From positions 1 through 64,000 of the forward strand of contig CAYLMK010000001.1 of the NCBI GenBank assembly GCA_964384945.1: a stretch of 64,000 nucleotides of DNA, read 5' to 3'. Position 1 is the first letter of the stretch. Each line of letters starts with the position of its first letter. Origin of the DNA: S015-6 sp964384945. Its GTDB lineage: Bacteria > Desulfobacterota > DSWW01. The notes below the pieces were generated by a model. That model had not been told where the DNA came from. It did not search any database and saw only the letters and a program-made list of their open reading frames with translations. Both the position numbers and the translations under genes were made by a program. Of this stretch, positions 36,194-45,304 are shown piece after piece.

Positions 36194-37882
36194 GTGGCGA
36201 ACCAAGTCGTGATCATCGGCCTGGACGGCGGATCCTTCCGGACCCTCGGGCCGTGGATCCGTGACGGCAGCCTGCCGAACCTGAGAGGGCTGATCGAGCA
36301 GGGAGCCAGCGGGCCGCTGACCACGGTGGTCCCGCCCGAGACAGCCACGGCCTGGTCTTCCTTCATGACAGGCAAGAACCCTGGAAAGCACGGGGTCTTC
36401 GGCTTCACGACGAAAGAAAAGAGGACGGGCCGCATCGTCCCGGTGAGCGCCGCATCCCGCACGGGAAGGGCCTTCTGGGATCTTCTCAGCGACGCAGGCA
36501 AGAAGGTCCTCGTCCTGAACGTCCCCACGACCTATCCGCCGCAACCGCTCAACGGCGTCCTGATCTCCGATTTCCTAACGCCGAAAGGGAGGCGGGATTT
36601 CGTCTATCCCCCCGCCCTCCTCGAAGAACTCGAACAGCGCTTCGGGCCCTATCCCCTGTACATGCGAACCTATTTCTCGGCCAACCTGTCCGAGGCGAAT
36701 GCGGAACGCTTTCTTCGGGAGCTTCACGAAGAGCTGCGAACCAAGTTTGAGGTGCTCCACTACCTGATGGATCGAATCCTGCCCGATTTCGTGATGTTTC
36801 ATCTTTGGGGCACGGACCGGGTCCAGCACGACCTCTGGAACCTCATGGACCGGGATCACCCTTCCCACGACCCGGCGCTGGCCGGGAAGTACGGGCATCG
36901 AATCGTCGAGTATTTCGCCGCCGTGGATGCGCAGATCGGCAGGCTCATCCGCCGGCTTGACGAGGAGGCGACCCTTGTCCTGATGTCCGACCACGGATTC
37001 GGGCCGATCCACAAGACGATCGATCTCAATGTCTGGCTGCTGGACCAGGGATTCATCCGCATCCGGAAATCCATCCTCTCCCGGCTTCGCCTTCTCGCAT
37101 GGAACATGGGTCTCACCTATGAGGTGCTGCTCCGTTTCCTGCTCAAGCTTTTGCGGTTCGGCCTTCGGCTTCCGGACGTTTCCCCGGCCGATACGGTCAA
37201 CATGGTTCGCGACAACCGGTTCAACCCGCTTCTTTCTCTGAACGACGTCGACTGGCCCCGGACCCGGGCCTACAGCAAGATGGGCATGGGGCAGATCGTC
37301 ATCCATGTGGAGGGGCGTGCCGGAGGGGACCGGATCCAGGAAGGGGAAGAGGTCCGCCGAACCCGGGATGAAATCGTCCGCCGCCTCAAGGAAATGCGCG
37401 ATCCGGCCACAGGCCGGCCGATCGAGGGGGACATCTTCACCCGCGAGGAGATCTATCACGGACCCCATCTGGATGAGGCCCCGGACATTACGTTCCTCCC
37501 GCTGGAAGGCAACGTGATGGCCTCGGCCCTGATGGGATTCGCGACGCGAAAGTGGATCGTGGACAACCCCTTTCTCTTCGGAAACCACCGCATGGACGGC
37601 ATCCTGATCGCCCAGGGCAAGAAGATCCGAAAAGGGGTTGCGGTCCAGGGTGCGCACATCATCGACCTGGCGCCCACGGTGCTCCACCTCATGGGCCAGA
37701 AGATCCCGGGGGACATGGATGGAAAGGTCCTGACCTCGATCTTGACGGAAGATTTCGCCGACCCGGCCCGGGTGGAGTGGAGCGACCCGGACGAGGCGCC
37801 CGCCGGGCCGACCGCTTCCTCGATGACGCCCGAAGAGGAAGCCACGATCCTGGAGAGGCTGAAACGGCTCGGCTATCTCTAG
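36194..37882 (+). CDS. Type I phosphodiesterase/nucleotide pyrophosphatase-like enzyme, paralogue 3
   Basis: 562 residues. Motifs: IIGLDGGSFRTL, PPETATAWSSFMTG (Thr nucleophile), GTDRVQHDLW, LMSDHGFGPI, GNHRMDG and C-terminal R-L-K-R-L-G-Y-L. It starts 15 bases after paralogue 2. In GTDRVQH, the LN-VWLL segment and the ITFLPLEGN region it is closer to paralogue 1 than to paralogue 2. A GC-rich hairpin just after the stop (about 37892-37906) may end the operon, though without a T-run. The start codon is GTG. Confidence 0.85.
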   Translation: MANQVVIIGLDGGSFRTLGPWIRDGSLPNLRGLIEQGASGPLTTVVPPETATAWSSFMTGKNPGKHGVFGFTTKEKRTGRIVPVSAASRTGRAFWDLLSDAGKKVLVLNVPTTYPPQPLNGVLISDFLTPKGRRDFVYPPALLEELEQRFGPYPLYMRTYFSANLSEANAERFLRELHEELRTKFEVLHYLMDRILPDFVMFHLWGTDRVQHDLWNLMDRDHPSHDPALAGKYGHRIVEYFAAVDAQIGRLIRRLDEEATLVLMSDHGFGPIHKTIDLNVWLLDQGFIRIRKSILSRLRLLAWNMGLTYEVLLRFLLKLLRFGLRLPDVSPADTVNMVRDNRFNPLLSLNDVDWPRTRAYSKMGMGQIVIHVEGRAGGDRIQEGEEVRRTRDEIVRRLKEMRDPATGRPIEGDIFTREEIYHGPHLDEAPDITFLPLEGNVMASALMGFATRKWIVDNPFLFGNHRMDGILIAQGKKIRKGVAVQGAHIIDLAPTVLHLMGQKIPGDMDGKVLTSILTEDFADPARVEWSDPDEAPAGPTASSMTPEEEATILERLKRLGYL

Positions 37883-37908
37883 GGACGGGTGCCGGCGGCC
37901 CGCCGGGT

Positions 37909-37938
37909 TTGTAAGCGGGCAATATCCTCTGATAAAAT
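37909..37938 (+). promoter_or_regulatory. Promoter before the ccr homologue
   Basis: TTGTAA and TAAAAT separated by 18 bases, 77 bases before the ccr start. It lies in a short AT-rich patch between two GC-rich genes. Confidence 0.45.
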
Positions 37939-38014
37939 AATGTTCGCCGCCCCGAGGGACGATTGTATCCACTGACAGGGCAACGATGCGGATTGGCTCG
38001 AAAGGCAGAAGGGA

Positions 38015-39271
38015 ATGACCACGGACGGTTGCTACCCCATGGGGCAACATCCCGGCCTGGGCAGGGTCCCCGAGTGGATGCTGGCCCAGTGCATTCGAAG
38101 ATCGAGATTCGGCGACCCCGCGACAGCGATGAGGATCGAAAAGGTGCCGGTCCCTTCGAGGCTCAAGCCCCATGAGGTGCTGGTCTATGTGATGGCAGCC
38201 GGCGTGAACTACAACGTAACCTGGGCAAGCCGGGGCATACCGGTCGATGTGATCGCCCTGTGCAACCGAAACGGAGAGCCGGCGGACTATTTCATTCCGG
38301 GAAGCGACGCGGCGGGCGTCGTCTGGAAGGTCGGCGCCGCGGTGAAGGATCTGGCCGTGGGCGACGAGGTCATCATCCACGCCTGCCGGTATGACCACGA
38401 CGACCCGCACATCCGGGCCGGAAAGGATCCTGGTTTTGCGCCCTCCCTGCACATGTGGGGATACGAGTCGAACCACGGTGCCCTGGCACAGTATACGCGC
38501 GTTCAGGATCATCAGTGTCTGAAGAAGCCCGCGCACCTGACGTGGGCCGCCTCCGCCTCTTTCATGGTCAGCGGCGCCACGGCCTACAGGATGCTCCACG
38601 GCTGGGCAGGCAACACGGTGCAGGAAAACGACCCGGTTCTGATCTGGGGCGGTTCGGGCGGTTTGGGCAGCCTTGCGATTCAGATCGCCAAGGCCGCAGG
38701 AGCCAAGCCGGTCGCCGTGGTCTCGAGTCCGAAGAAATTCGATTACTGCAGAAATCTGGGCGCCGCGGGGGTGATCAACCGTTCGGAATTCGACCACTGG
38801 GGGCCCTTGCCCCACTGGAAAGACGCGGAGAAGTACAAGGCGTGGCTCGAGGGCGCCAAGCGCTTCGGCAAGGCCTTCTGGGAGGCGCTGGGCGAGAAGA
38901 GGAATCCCGCGATCGTCTTCGACCACCCCGGGGAAGACACCCTGCCGACCTCGATCTTTCTCGTGGAACGCGGCGGCATGGTGGTGGTGTGCGCGGGCAC
39001 GAGCGGCTTCCACGGCACCCTGGATCTGCGATACCACTGGATGCGGCAGAAGCGCCTGCAGGGGTCCCACTTCGCCAATGACGTGCAGTGCGCGGCCATC
39101 ACGCAACTGGTGGCCGAGAAGAAGGTGGACCCTTGCGTCTCCCTGGTGTTCCCCTTCGAGAAAGCGGCCGAGGCCCACCAGCTCATGACCGACAACCGGC
39201 ATCCTCCGGGCAACATGGTGGTCCTGGTGAATGCGGCATCGAGGGAGCAGACAGCCTGCGGGCCGGGGTAA
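38015..39271 (+). CDS. ccr: Crotonyl-CoA carboxylase/reductase-type enzyme
   Basis: 418 residues, medium-chain dehydrogenase/reductase fold. Family marks: GVNYNVTWASRG, VIIHACRYDHDDPHIRAGKD, MWGYESNHGALAQY, cofactor motif GGSGGLGSLA, FDHPGEDTLPTS and LQGSHFANDVQC. These are diagnostic of crotonyl-CoA carboxylase/reductases, which reduce and carboxylate enoyl-CoA with NADPH and CO2. From memory, the CO2 pocket of the Kitasatospora enzyme uses Asn, Phe-Glu and His; counterparts (NYN, Y-E in WGYE, H in GSHFAN) appear present with Phe changed to Tyr. It is slightly shorter than typical members at the N-terminus. It converges with the corrinoid gene, 3 bases apart. Confidence 0.85.
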   Translation: MTTDGCYPMGQHPGLGRVPEWMLAQCIRRSRFGDPATAMRIEKVPVPSRLKPHEVLVYVMAAGVNYNVTWASRGIPVDVIALCNRNGEPADYFIPGSDAAGVVWKVGAAVKDLAVGDEVIIHACRYDHDDPHIRAGKDPGFAPSLHMWGYESNHGALAQYTRVQDHQCLKKPAHLTWAASASFMVSGATAYRMLHGWAGNTVQENDPVLIWGGSGGLGSLAIQIAKAAGAKPVAVVSSPKKFDYCRNLGAAGVINRSEFDHWGPLPHWKDAEKYKAWLEGAKRFGKAFWEALGEKRNPAIVFDHPGEDTLPTSIFLVERGGMVVVCAGTSGFHGTLDLRYHWMRQKRLQGSHFANDVQCAAITQLVAEKKVDPCVSLVFPFEKAAEAHQLMTDNRHPPGNMVVLVNAASREQTACGPG

Positions 39272-39274
39272 GGG

Positions 39275-39907
39275 TCACTTGCCGTAGAGGCTGTTCAGCT
39301 GGTCGATACAGTGGGCGGCATCGGCCGCATAAAAATCGGCGCCGATCTGGTCGGCGAATTCCTGCGTGACCGGCGCGCCTCCCACCCAGATCCTGCACTT
39401 GTCCCGCAGGCCCGCCTCCTTGAGCGAATCGATGACGAGCTTCATCTGCGGCACCGTCGTGGTGAGCAGAGCCGACAGACCGATGCAGGACGCCCCCTTC
39501 TTCACCTGCTCCACAAAGGCGGCGGCATCCTGATCCACGCCCAGGTTGATCACCGTATACCCCACGCTCTCCAGCATCATGGCCACCAGGTTCTTCCCGA
39601 TATCGTGCATGTCCCCCTTGACGGTGCCGATCGCGAAGGTCGCCTTTGCCTTGACCTCCCCCCCCACGAGGCGGGGTTTGAGCACATCCATGCCCGCCTG
39701 CATCGTCTTGGCGGAACGGAGAACCTCGGGCACGAAGAACTCCCCCGCTTTCCATTTCTCGGCTACCACGTCCATCGCGTTCACGAGCCCCTCGGCAAGG
39801 ACGGCCTCCGGGTCCGCACCGCTGTCGAGGACTGCCTGGACGATCCCCCCCACCTCCCTGAGCCTCCCCTTCAGCACCGCCGCGACAACATCGCTCAATG
39901 CAGCCAT
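39275..39907 (-). CDS. Corrinoid (B12-binding) methyltransfer protein
   Basis: 210 residues, the usual size of MtbC/MttC-type corrinoid proteins. An N-terminal helical B12-binding cap (about 1-85) is followed by a Rossmann-like B12 domain with TVKGDMHDIGKNLVAMML, whose D-x-H-x-x-G supplies the lower-axial His, plus GLSALLTTT and WVGGAPV. It carries methyl groups between a methyltransferase pair. No substrate methyltransferase (MttB, MtaB, MtrH type) is in the window. It lies 92 bases downstream of hdrB, possibly the last gene of that operon. Confidence 0.92.
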   Translation of the reverse strand: MAALSDVVAAVLKGRLREVGGIVQAVLDSGADPEAVLAEGLVNAMDVVAEKWKAGEFFVPEVLRSAKTMQAGMDVLKPRLVGGEVKAKATFAIGTVKGDMHDIGKNLVAMMLESVGYTVINLGVDQDAAAFVEQVKKGASCIGLSALLTTTVPQMKLVIDSLKEAGLRDKCRIWVGGAPVTQEFADQIGADFYAADAAHCIDQLNSLYGK

Positions 39908-39999
39908 CGATCCTGCCCTCCTCCGTCATGAAAAAGCGTCTTCTTGCGCCGGACGAAGCGGGGAAACCCGGCCCAAATCGCCCTTTCGGCTTCTCCGCC

Positions 40000-40881
40000 C
40001 TACCCTTGCAGCAAGGGCGTCACCTTGGTGCGGTGCTGATCGAATCCGAGTTTCTCCTGAGGGATGTCGAAAACAAGCCCCAGCAACTGCGAGATGTACA
40101 GGACAGGCATAGCGAATCGGCTGTCTCCTTTCCGGTTCAACAGGACCTGCGCCCGGTCGAACTGCTCGAAGCAGGAGGGACAGCCTACGCAGATGACCTG
40201 GACATCCTTGTCGGCCATGTGGGTCAGCTTCTCGCGGGTGATCTCGTTGGCGGCCTCCAGGTCCACCTTGGTTCCGAGACCGGACCCGCAACAGAGCAGC
40301 CTCCGGTTGTACTGGACCGGGGTCAGGCCGGCCGCGCCCAAGATCTCGTCCATCTGGGTGGGCACCAGGCTCTTGCTCGGGGAGAGCCGGTCCGGGTACA
40401 TGATCCGAGGCGGCCGGAAGAAGTGGCAACCGTAGTGGCATCCAATGCGAAACGGCAAGGCCTTGACGGTTCTTTCCCGGATCCTCTCCAAGCCCACATC
40501 CTCGCAGAGAACGTCCAGGAGATGCTTGACCTCCACCTCACCGTTGATCTGCCTGTCCCAGGGCTTCAGCACCTCGTTCACCTTCTTCCGGAGGGCGGAA
40601 TCGTTCTTGAGGACGTGATTGGCCTCTTTCAGGGTGTTCGTGCACCCGTTGCAGACCGTCAGGATGGGAAGGCCCTCCTGTTCCGCGACCGCCAGGTTTC
40701 TCGCGGCCAGGGCGAGCCAGCTTTCGTAGTGAACGAGCCTCAGGAGCGTCGGAGCGGAGCAGCAACTGAAGGGCAGGTCGACAAGCTCGACCCCCAGGGT
40801 CGCGGCCACGGCCCGCGTCGCACTTTCAAAGCCCGGGTATTTCACCGGCATCAGGCATCCCAGAAACAGGGCGTATCGCAT
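40000..40881 (-). CDS. hdrB: Heterodisulfide reductase subunit B
   Basis: 293 residues with two CCG domains: LPFSCCSAP, CNGCTN, GCHYGCHFFRPP, CVGCPSCFEQF and RLLCCGSGLG. In methanogens these ligate two unusual 4Fe-4S clusters that split CoM-S-S-CoB. In non-methanogens the disulfide or other acceptor is unknown. It begins 4 bases after hdrC. Confidence 0.94.
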   Translation of the reverse strand: MRYALFLGCLMPVKYPGFESATRAVAATLGVELVDLPFSCCSAPTLLRLVHYESWLALAARNLAVAEQEGLPILTVCNGCTNTLKEANHVLKNDSALRKKVNEVLKPWDRQINGEVEVKHLLDVLCEDVGLERIRERTVKALPFRIGCHYGCHFFRPPRIMYPDRLSPSKSLVPTQMDEILGAAGLTPVQYNRRLLCCGSGLGTKVDLEAANEITREKLTHMADKDVQVICVGCPSCFEQFDRAQVLLNRKGDSRFAMPVLYISQLLGLVFDIPQEKLGFDQHRTKVTPLLQG

Positions 40882-40885
40882 CGGT

Positions 40886-41341
40886 TCATCCTATGAGAGC
40901 GGCCAGACCGGTTTTCTCCAGAATCCCTTCCACCTCCTCCACCGGCACCTGAAGAAGGGGCTTCAGCCCGAGCCTCTTGCGCATGGCATCCACCCGCCGC
41001 GAGACCAGAAGCGCCCTGCCCGTGTGCAGGACCGTCTCGGCGCTCGACCGGACCTTCTCCGGGATGTGTCCCTGCTTGGCCGCCGCGTTCATCAGAGAGG
41101 TGAGAAGGTCCGTCACGTCGATCATCTGCGGGCATCGATCCTCACAGACATGGCAGGTCGTGCAGCACCAGAGCCTCTCGTCCTTGATCACCGCCTCGAG
41201 GCCGAGCCGCAGGTAGGTGAGCAGGATGTTCCGGGGATTGAACCCCTCCACGGCAAACGCCGCCGGGCAGCTGCCGGTGCAGCGGGCGCACTGGTAGCAC
41301 TCGTAGAGGAGTTCTTCATTGAACAGGTCGGGTCTCTTCAT
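40886..41341 (-). CDS. hdrC: Heterodisulfide reductase subunit C
   Basis: 151 residues from the ATG at 41341 (GGGAGAG upstream). Two 4Fe-4S motifs, CYQCARCTGSCP and CTTCHVCEDRCP, relay electrons from HdrA to HdrB. The start overlaps the 3' end of hdrA by 26 bases. Confidence 0.93.
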   Translation of the reverse strand: MKRPDLFNEELLYECYQCARCTGSCPAAFAVEGFNPRNILLTYLRLGLEAVIKDERLWCCTTCHVCEDRCPQMIDVTDLLTSLMNAAAKQGHIPEKVRSSAETVLHTGRALLVSRRVDAMRKRLGLKPLLQVPVEEVEGILEKTGLAALIG

Positions 41342-43802
41342 CGGAAGGCTCTCCCTTCTGGGAAAAGGCCTGTATGCCCTTTTCGATTTCTTCCCGGGGA
41401 ATCCGGGCGACGATCGCCTTGAGCGCACGGATCTCCTCGGAGAACCGCAGCCCCTCCGCCGCGCTGATCCAGGCGAGCCGCAGCCGGTCCTTGTTCAGGC
41501 CCAGCCGGGCCATCTTCTTCCAGAGCCGTTGCACCCTCTTCTCGGTCTGGTGGTTTGCGTTTATGTAATGGCAGTCGCCGATGTGGCACCCGGACACGAG
41601 CACCGCCGCGATGCCCTTTGCAAAGGCGTGCTCCACGAACTTGGGGTCAACCCTTCCGGAACACATGGTCCGGACGATCCGGACCTCGGGCGGGTACTGA
41701 ATGCGGCTCACCCCGGAGAAATCCGCCCCGGCGTACGAACACCAGTTGCAGCAGAAGGCCAGGATCTTGCCGTCCGCCTCCGACTCGGCCAGGGCGTCGA
41801 TCTGGGAGAGGATCTGCCTGTCCTCGAAATGCCGCATCGTGATCGCCCCGAAATTGCACTCCGGGGCACAGGTTCCGCACCCGGCGCAGGCCGCCTCGAC
41901 GACGGTGGCGAGCTTGGCTTCCTTGTCGACCTGAACGGCACCGTACGGGCAGACCCGCGCGCAAAGCCCGCACCCGGTGCAGAGCATGGGGTCGATACGG
42001 GCCGTGATCGCCTCCACGGTCACCTTTCCCTTGGACATCAGGATGTTCGCCCGGGAGGCGGCGGCGCTGGCCTGGGTCACGCTGTCCTTGATGTCCTTGG
42101 GCCCCTCGGCGCACCCTGCGAGGAAGATCCCGCCCGTCGGTGTGTCCACGGGTCTCAGCTTCGCGTGGGCCTCCATGAAGAAGCCGTCGGCCATGGACGG
42201 CAGCGACAGGAGCCTTTTGACCACGGCCGAATCCTTGCGGGGCTCGATCCCGACCGAGAGGATGACCATGTCCACTTCGTAGCGATAAAGCTTGCTCAGG
42301 AGCGTATTTTCACCGATGAGCTTGAGGTTCTGGGTCCGGTCGTCCTGGAGGATCTCCCCCGGAATGCCGCGAATGAAGATCACCCCCTCCCTGCGGGCCC
42401 GCATGAGCAGGTCCTCGAAGCCCTTGCCGAAGGCGCGGATATCCATGTAGAAGACGTAAATCTCGGTTTCGGGCCAGTGTTCCCGGATGAGCAGCGCGTC
42501 CTTGATCGTGTTCATGCAGCAGATGTTGCTGCAGTACGGGTTGGAGCGCTTCGAGCGGGAGCCGATGCACTGGAGGAACGCCACCTTCTTGGGAATCTTC
42601 TTGTCCGAGGGGCGGATCAGGTGGCCGCCCGTCGGCCCGCCGGCGTTGATCAACCTCTCGAATTCGAGGCTCGTGATCACGTTCGGAAATCGGTGGTAGC
42701 CGAGTTCGGTGAGGGTCGTCGGATCGTACACATCGCTTCCCGTGCACACGATGATCGTGCCGACCTCCAGGTCGAGGATCTCCTCCTTCTGGGAAAAGTC
42801 GATGCACTTGTGCTGGCACGCCTGGTAACACCGGTCACAGGCCACGATGCCGTGCTTGTTCAGACAGGAATCCATGTCGATCAGGTAGGTGGCCGGGACG
42901 GCCTGCGCAAACGGGGAATAGATCGCCCGTCTCGTCGAAAGCCCGCAGTCGAACTCGTTCGGCATGTGCTGCGGACAGTCTTTCACGCAGTCTCCGCAAT
43001 AAGTGCACTGATCAACCACGTACCGGGGCTTCTTTCGGACCTTCACCCGGAAGTTCCCGATGTAGCCGTCCACGGACTCCACTTCGCTCAGGGTCATGAG
43101 CTCGATGTTGGGGTGCCGGCCCACCTCGGACATCTTCGGGGCCAGGATGCAGATCGAGCAGTCCATGGTCGGGAAGGTCTTGTCGATCTGGGCCATGCGC
43201 CCCCCGATGCTCGCCTCCTTTTCCACCAGGTACACCTGGTAGCCCGCTTCCGCCAGGTCGAGCGCGGCCTGGATGCCCGCGACACCGCCGCCGACGACCA
43301 GGGCCCTGGGCGTGATCGGCACCTGGGTCTCGACCTGAGGTTCGAGCAGCCGGGCCCTTGCCACGGCCATCTTGACCAGATCCTTGGCCTTCTCCGTGGC
43401 CCCCGGCCGGTCGTGCAGGTGGACCCAGCTGCAATGCTCCCGGATGTTGGCCATCTCGAACAGATACGGGTTCAGTCCCGCCTCGGCACAGGCGGCCCGG
43501 AAGGTGGGCTCGTGGAGCCGCGGCGTGCAGGAGGCGACGACCACCCGGTTCAGCCTGTGCTCACGGATGTCGGACTTGATCTGCTCCTGGCCCGAATCCG
43601 AGCAGGTGTACATGGAGTCCTTGGCGAGCACGACGTCCTCGAGGGAGGCTGCGTACTTGGCGACCTCCTGGCAATCCAGGGACCCGTCGATGTTCAGGCC
43701 GCAGTGGCAGACGTAGACCCCGATCCTCGGGGCCTTTCCGGTCTGGCCTCCCGCGCTCTCCCCGCTCGTCCTAGCCGCCTTCGCCTTCCTGACCATAGGC
43801 AT
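41316..43802 (-). CDS. hdrA: Heterodisulfide reductase subunit A fused to MvhD
   Basis: 828 residues from the ATG at 43802. FAD-binding VVGGGVAGIQAALDLAEAGY, the MDCSICILAPK cysteine motif, ferredoxin clusters CTYCGDCVKDCP, CTGCGLCARVCP and CAGCGTCAPEC, then from about residue 690 an MvhD domain (CCNWCSYAGADFSG, MCSGRVDP, SGCHIGDCHY). HdrA is the flavin-based electron-bifurcating subunit, and MvhD normally takes electrons from a hydrogenase or other donor. Here the donor module is not in the operon; the kor genes upstream suggest coupling to reduced ferredoxin. It overlaps korC by 32 bases. The upstream TTG at 43814 is less likely. Confidence 0.94.
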   Translation of the reverse strand: MPMVRKAKAARTSGESAGGQTGKAPRIGVYVCHCGLNIDGSLDCQEVAKYAASLEDVVLAKDSMYTCSDSGQEQIKSDIREHRLNRVVVASCTPRLHEPTFRAACAEAGLNPYLFEMANIREHCSWVHLHDRPGATEKAKDLVKMAVARARLLEPQVETQVPITPRALVVGGGVAGIQAALDLAEAGYQVYLVEKEASIGGRMAQIDKTFPTMDCSICILAPKMSEVGRHPNIELMTLSEVESVDGYIGNFRVKVRKKPRYVVDQCTYCGDCVKDCPQHMPNEFDCGLSTRRAIYSPFAQAVPATYLIDMDSCLNKHGIVACDRCYQACQHKCIDFSQKEEILDLEVGTIIVCTGSDVYDPTTLTELGYHRFPNVITSLEFERLINAGGPTGGHLIRPSDKKIPKKVAFLQCIGSRSKRSNPYCSNICCMNTIKDALLIREHWPETEIYVFYMDIRAFGKGFEDLLMRARREGVIFIRGIPGEILQDDRTQNLKLIGENTLLSKLYRYEVDMVILSVGIEPRKDSAVVKRLLSLPSMADGFFMEAHAKLRPVDTPTGGIFLAGCAEGPKDIKDSVTQASAAASRANILMSKGKVTVEAITARIDPMLCTGCGLCARVCPYGAVQVDKEAKLATVVEAACAGCGTCAPECNFGAITMRHFEDRQILSQIDALAESEADGKILAFCCNWCSYAGADFSGVSRIQYPPEVRIVRTMCSGRVDPKFVEHAFAKGIAAVLVSGCHIGDCHYINANHQTEKRVQRLWKKMARLGLNKDRLRLAWISAAEGLRFSEEIRALKAIVARIPREEIEKGIQAFSQKGEPSDEETRPVQ

Positions 43803-44367
43803 ATCCCTTTTCAAAGGCCCGCGTATTGAGATCCTCGGTCCCCTTGGGCACGGAGGCCAGAACCGCGCGGACCATGGAATCGTACCGCACGACGCCCGTG
43901 ACGGCCGTCAGAAAACCCAGCATGACGATGTTTGCGATCATCTTTCGGCCGAGTTCTTCGGCGAACCGGGTGGCCGGGACCGAGAGAAGCCTCCCACACC
44001 TCCGTTCCAGGCCCTCGTTCCGGACCAGGTCCTGATCGATGATGACGGTCGTTTCCGGCTTGAGGAGCCTGCCGTAGGTATGCTTCGCCTCTTCGGACAT
44101 GAAAACGAGGATGTCCGGCCGCGTGACCTTGGGATAATGAATCGATCCCTCGGAGATGACCACATCCGCGCTGCACGCCCCGCCGCGGGCCTCGGGGCCG
44201 TAACTCTGCGTGAAGACCGCGTTCTTCCCCTCGAAGAGGGCGACGCTCCTGCCCAGGATGTTGCCCGCGAGCACGATGCCCTGGCCGCCGAATCCGGAAA
44301 GGCGGATCTCCAGCCTCTGATTCCTCCCCGGACCGCCTTCGCCTCCCGCGCGGATCGGCTTCGTCAT
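43771..44367 (-). CDS. korC: 2-Oxoacid:ferredoxin oxidoreductase gamma subunit
   Basis: 198 residues from the ATG at 44367. The gamma domain is shown by SGFGGQGIVLAGNILG and SYGPEARGG. It contributes to CoA binding in 2-oxoacid oxidation. An about 15-residue basic/Gly-rich extension precedes the fold. 25 bases after korB. Confidence 0.92.
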   Translation of the reverse strand: MTKPIRAGGEGGPGRNQRLEIRLSGFGGQGIVLAGNILGRSVALFEGKNAVFTQSYGPEARGGACSADVVISEGSIHYPKVTRPDILVFMSEEAKHTYGRLLKPETTVIIDQDLVRNEGLERRCGRLLSVPATRFAEELGRKMIANIVMLGFLTAVTGVVRYDSMVRAVLASVPKGTEDLNTRAFEKGYAYGQEGEGG

Positions 44368-44392
44368 GGAAGAGGCTCCCTTCTTCTGTGCG

Positions 44393-45304
44393 TCATCGTT
44401 TCTGCCCGACGCCGCCGCCGGCGGCCTTGGAAAGCACATCCTCCCTGTATCGGTCGAGGAACGTCGGCCTGTCTTCATCCACAAAGACCCCCACAACGAT
44501 CGGCCCGTCCAGGCGCAGGTCCGCTTCCATCGGATGGATATGGTTGCGAATCTCGCTCTTGTCGCGATAGGCCTTCATCTCGTCCAGGCCCGTTCCGAGC
44601 CGATTCTGCCTTCCATAGCCCGTGGGGCAGGGGGTAATGACCTCGATGAACTTGAAGCCCCGCTTTCCGAAGCAGCGCTTGACCGACTCGATGAGATACC
44701 GCGCATGAAAGCTCGTCCATCGCGCCACGTAGACCGCCCCGCTCGCGTAGGCCAGGTGCGTCAGGTTGAAGGGATACTCGCAGTTGCCGTACGGGGTCGT
44801 GACCGTCCTGGCGGCCATATGCGTGGTGGGACCGGACTGTCCGCCCGTCATGCCGTAATTGAAGTTGTTGACGCAGATCACGGTGAGATCCATGTTTCTC
44901 CGAGCCGCATGGATGAGATGGTTCCCGCCGATGGCGAACAGGTCCCCGTCCCCGCTGAAGACCACGACCTCCATCTCCGGCTTGGCCAGCTTGAGTCCGG
45001 TCGCGAACGGAATGGCCCGGCCGTGGGTGGTGTGGTAGGTATCCATGTTCAGGTACCCTGCCACCCTTCCCGTGCAGCCGATGCCGGAGACCACGGCACA
45101 CTTGTCGATGGGCACCTGCACGCTGTCCATTCCCTTGATGAAGGCCGACAGGACGATTCCCAGCCCGCACCCGGGACACCAGATATGCGGGATGCGCCCC
45201 GGCTTCAGGTACCGGTCGTCCGGATGAAGCCCGTGGGTTTCATCGATCTTCCGACGGACCTCTTCGGCCCGGAACGGCTCGATCTCGACGAGCTTGTAAC
45301 GCAT
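44393..45304 (-). CDS. korB: 2-Oxoacid:ferredoxin oxidoreductase beta subunit
   Basis: 303 residues. Thiamine-diphosphate domain: WCPGCGLG, GIGCTGR, and the GDGDLFAIGGNHLIHAARRN block followed by N-N-F-N-Y-G-M-T-G-G-Q (GDG...NN motif). It decarboxylates the 2-oxoacid. The motif set fits 2-oxoglutarate or branched-chain type enzymes rather than pyruvate synthase; exact substrate not determined. It overlaps korA by 1 base. Confidence 0.93.
   Translation of the reverse strand: MRYKLVEIEPFRAEEVRRKIDETHGLHPDDRYLKPGRIPHIWCPGCGLGIVLSAFIKGMDSVQVPIDKCAVVSGIGCTGRVAGYLNMDTYHTTHGRAIPFATGLKLAKPEMEVVVFSGDGDLFAIGGNHLIHAARRNMDLTVICVNNFNYGMTGGQSGPTTHMAARTVTTPYGNCEYPFNLTHLAYASGAVYVARWTSFHARYLIESVKRCFGKRGFKFIEVITPCPTGYGRQNRLGTGLDEMKAYRDKSEIRNHIHPMEADLRLDGPIVVGVFVDEDRPTFLDRYREDVLSKAAGGGVGQKR

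Noticed and set aside
36575..39202. 875-residue minus-strand frame opposite paralogue 3 and ccr
   Set aside because: No domain, antisense to two solid genes.
41319..43829. 836-residue plus-strand frame opposite hdrA
   Set aside because: Mirror of hdrA with no recognisable motif or ribosome site.
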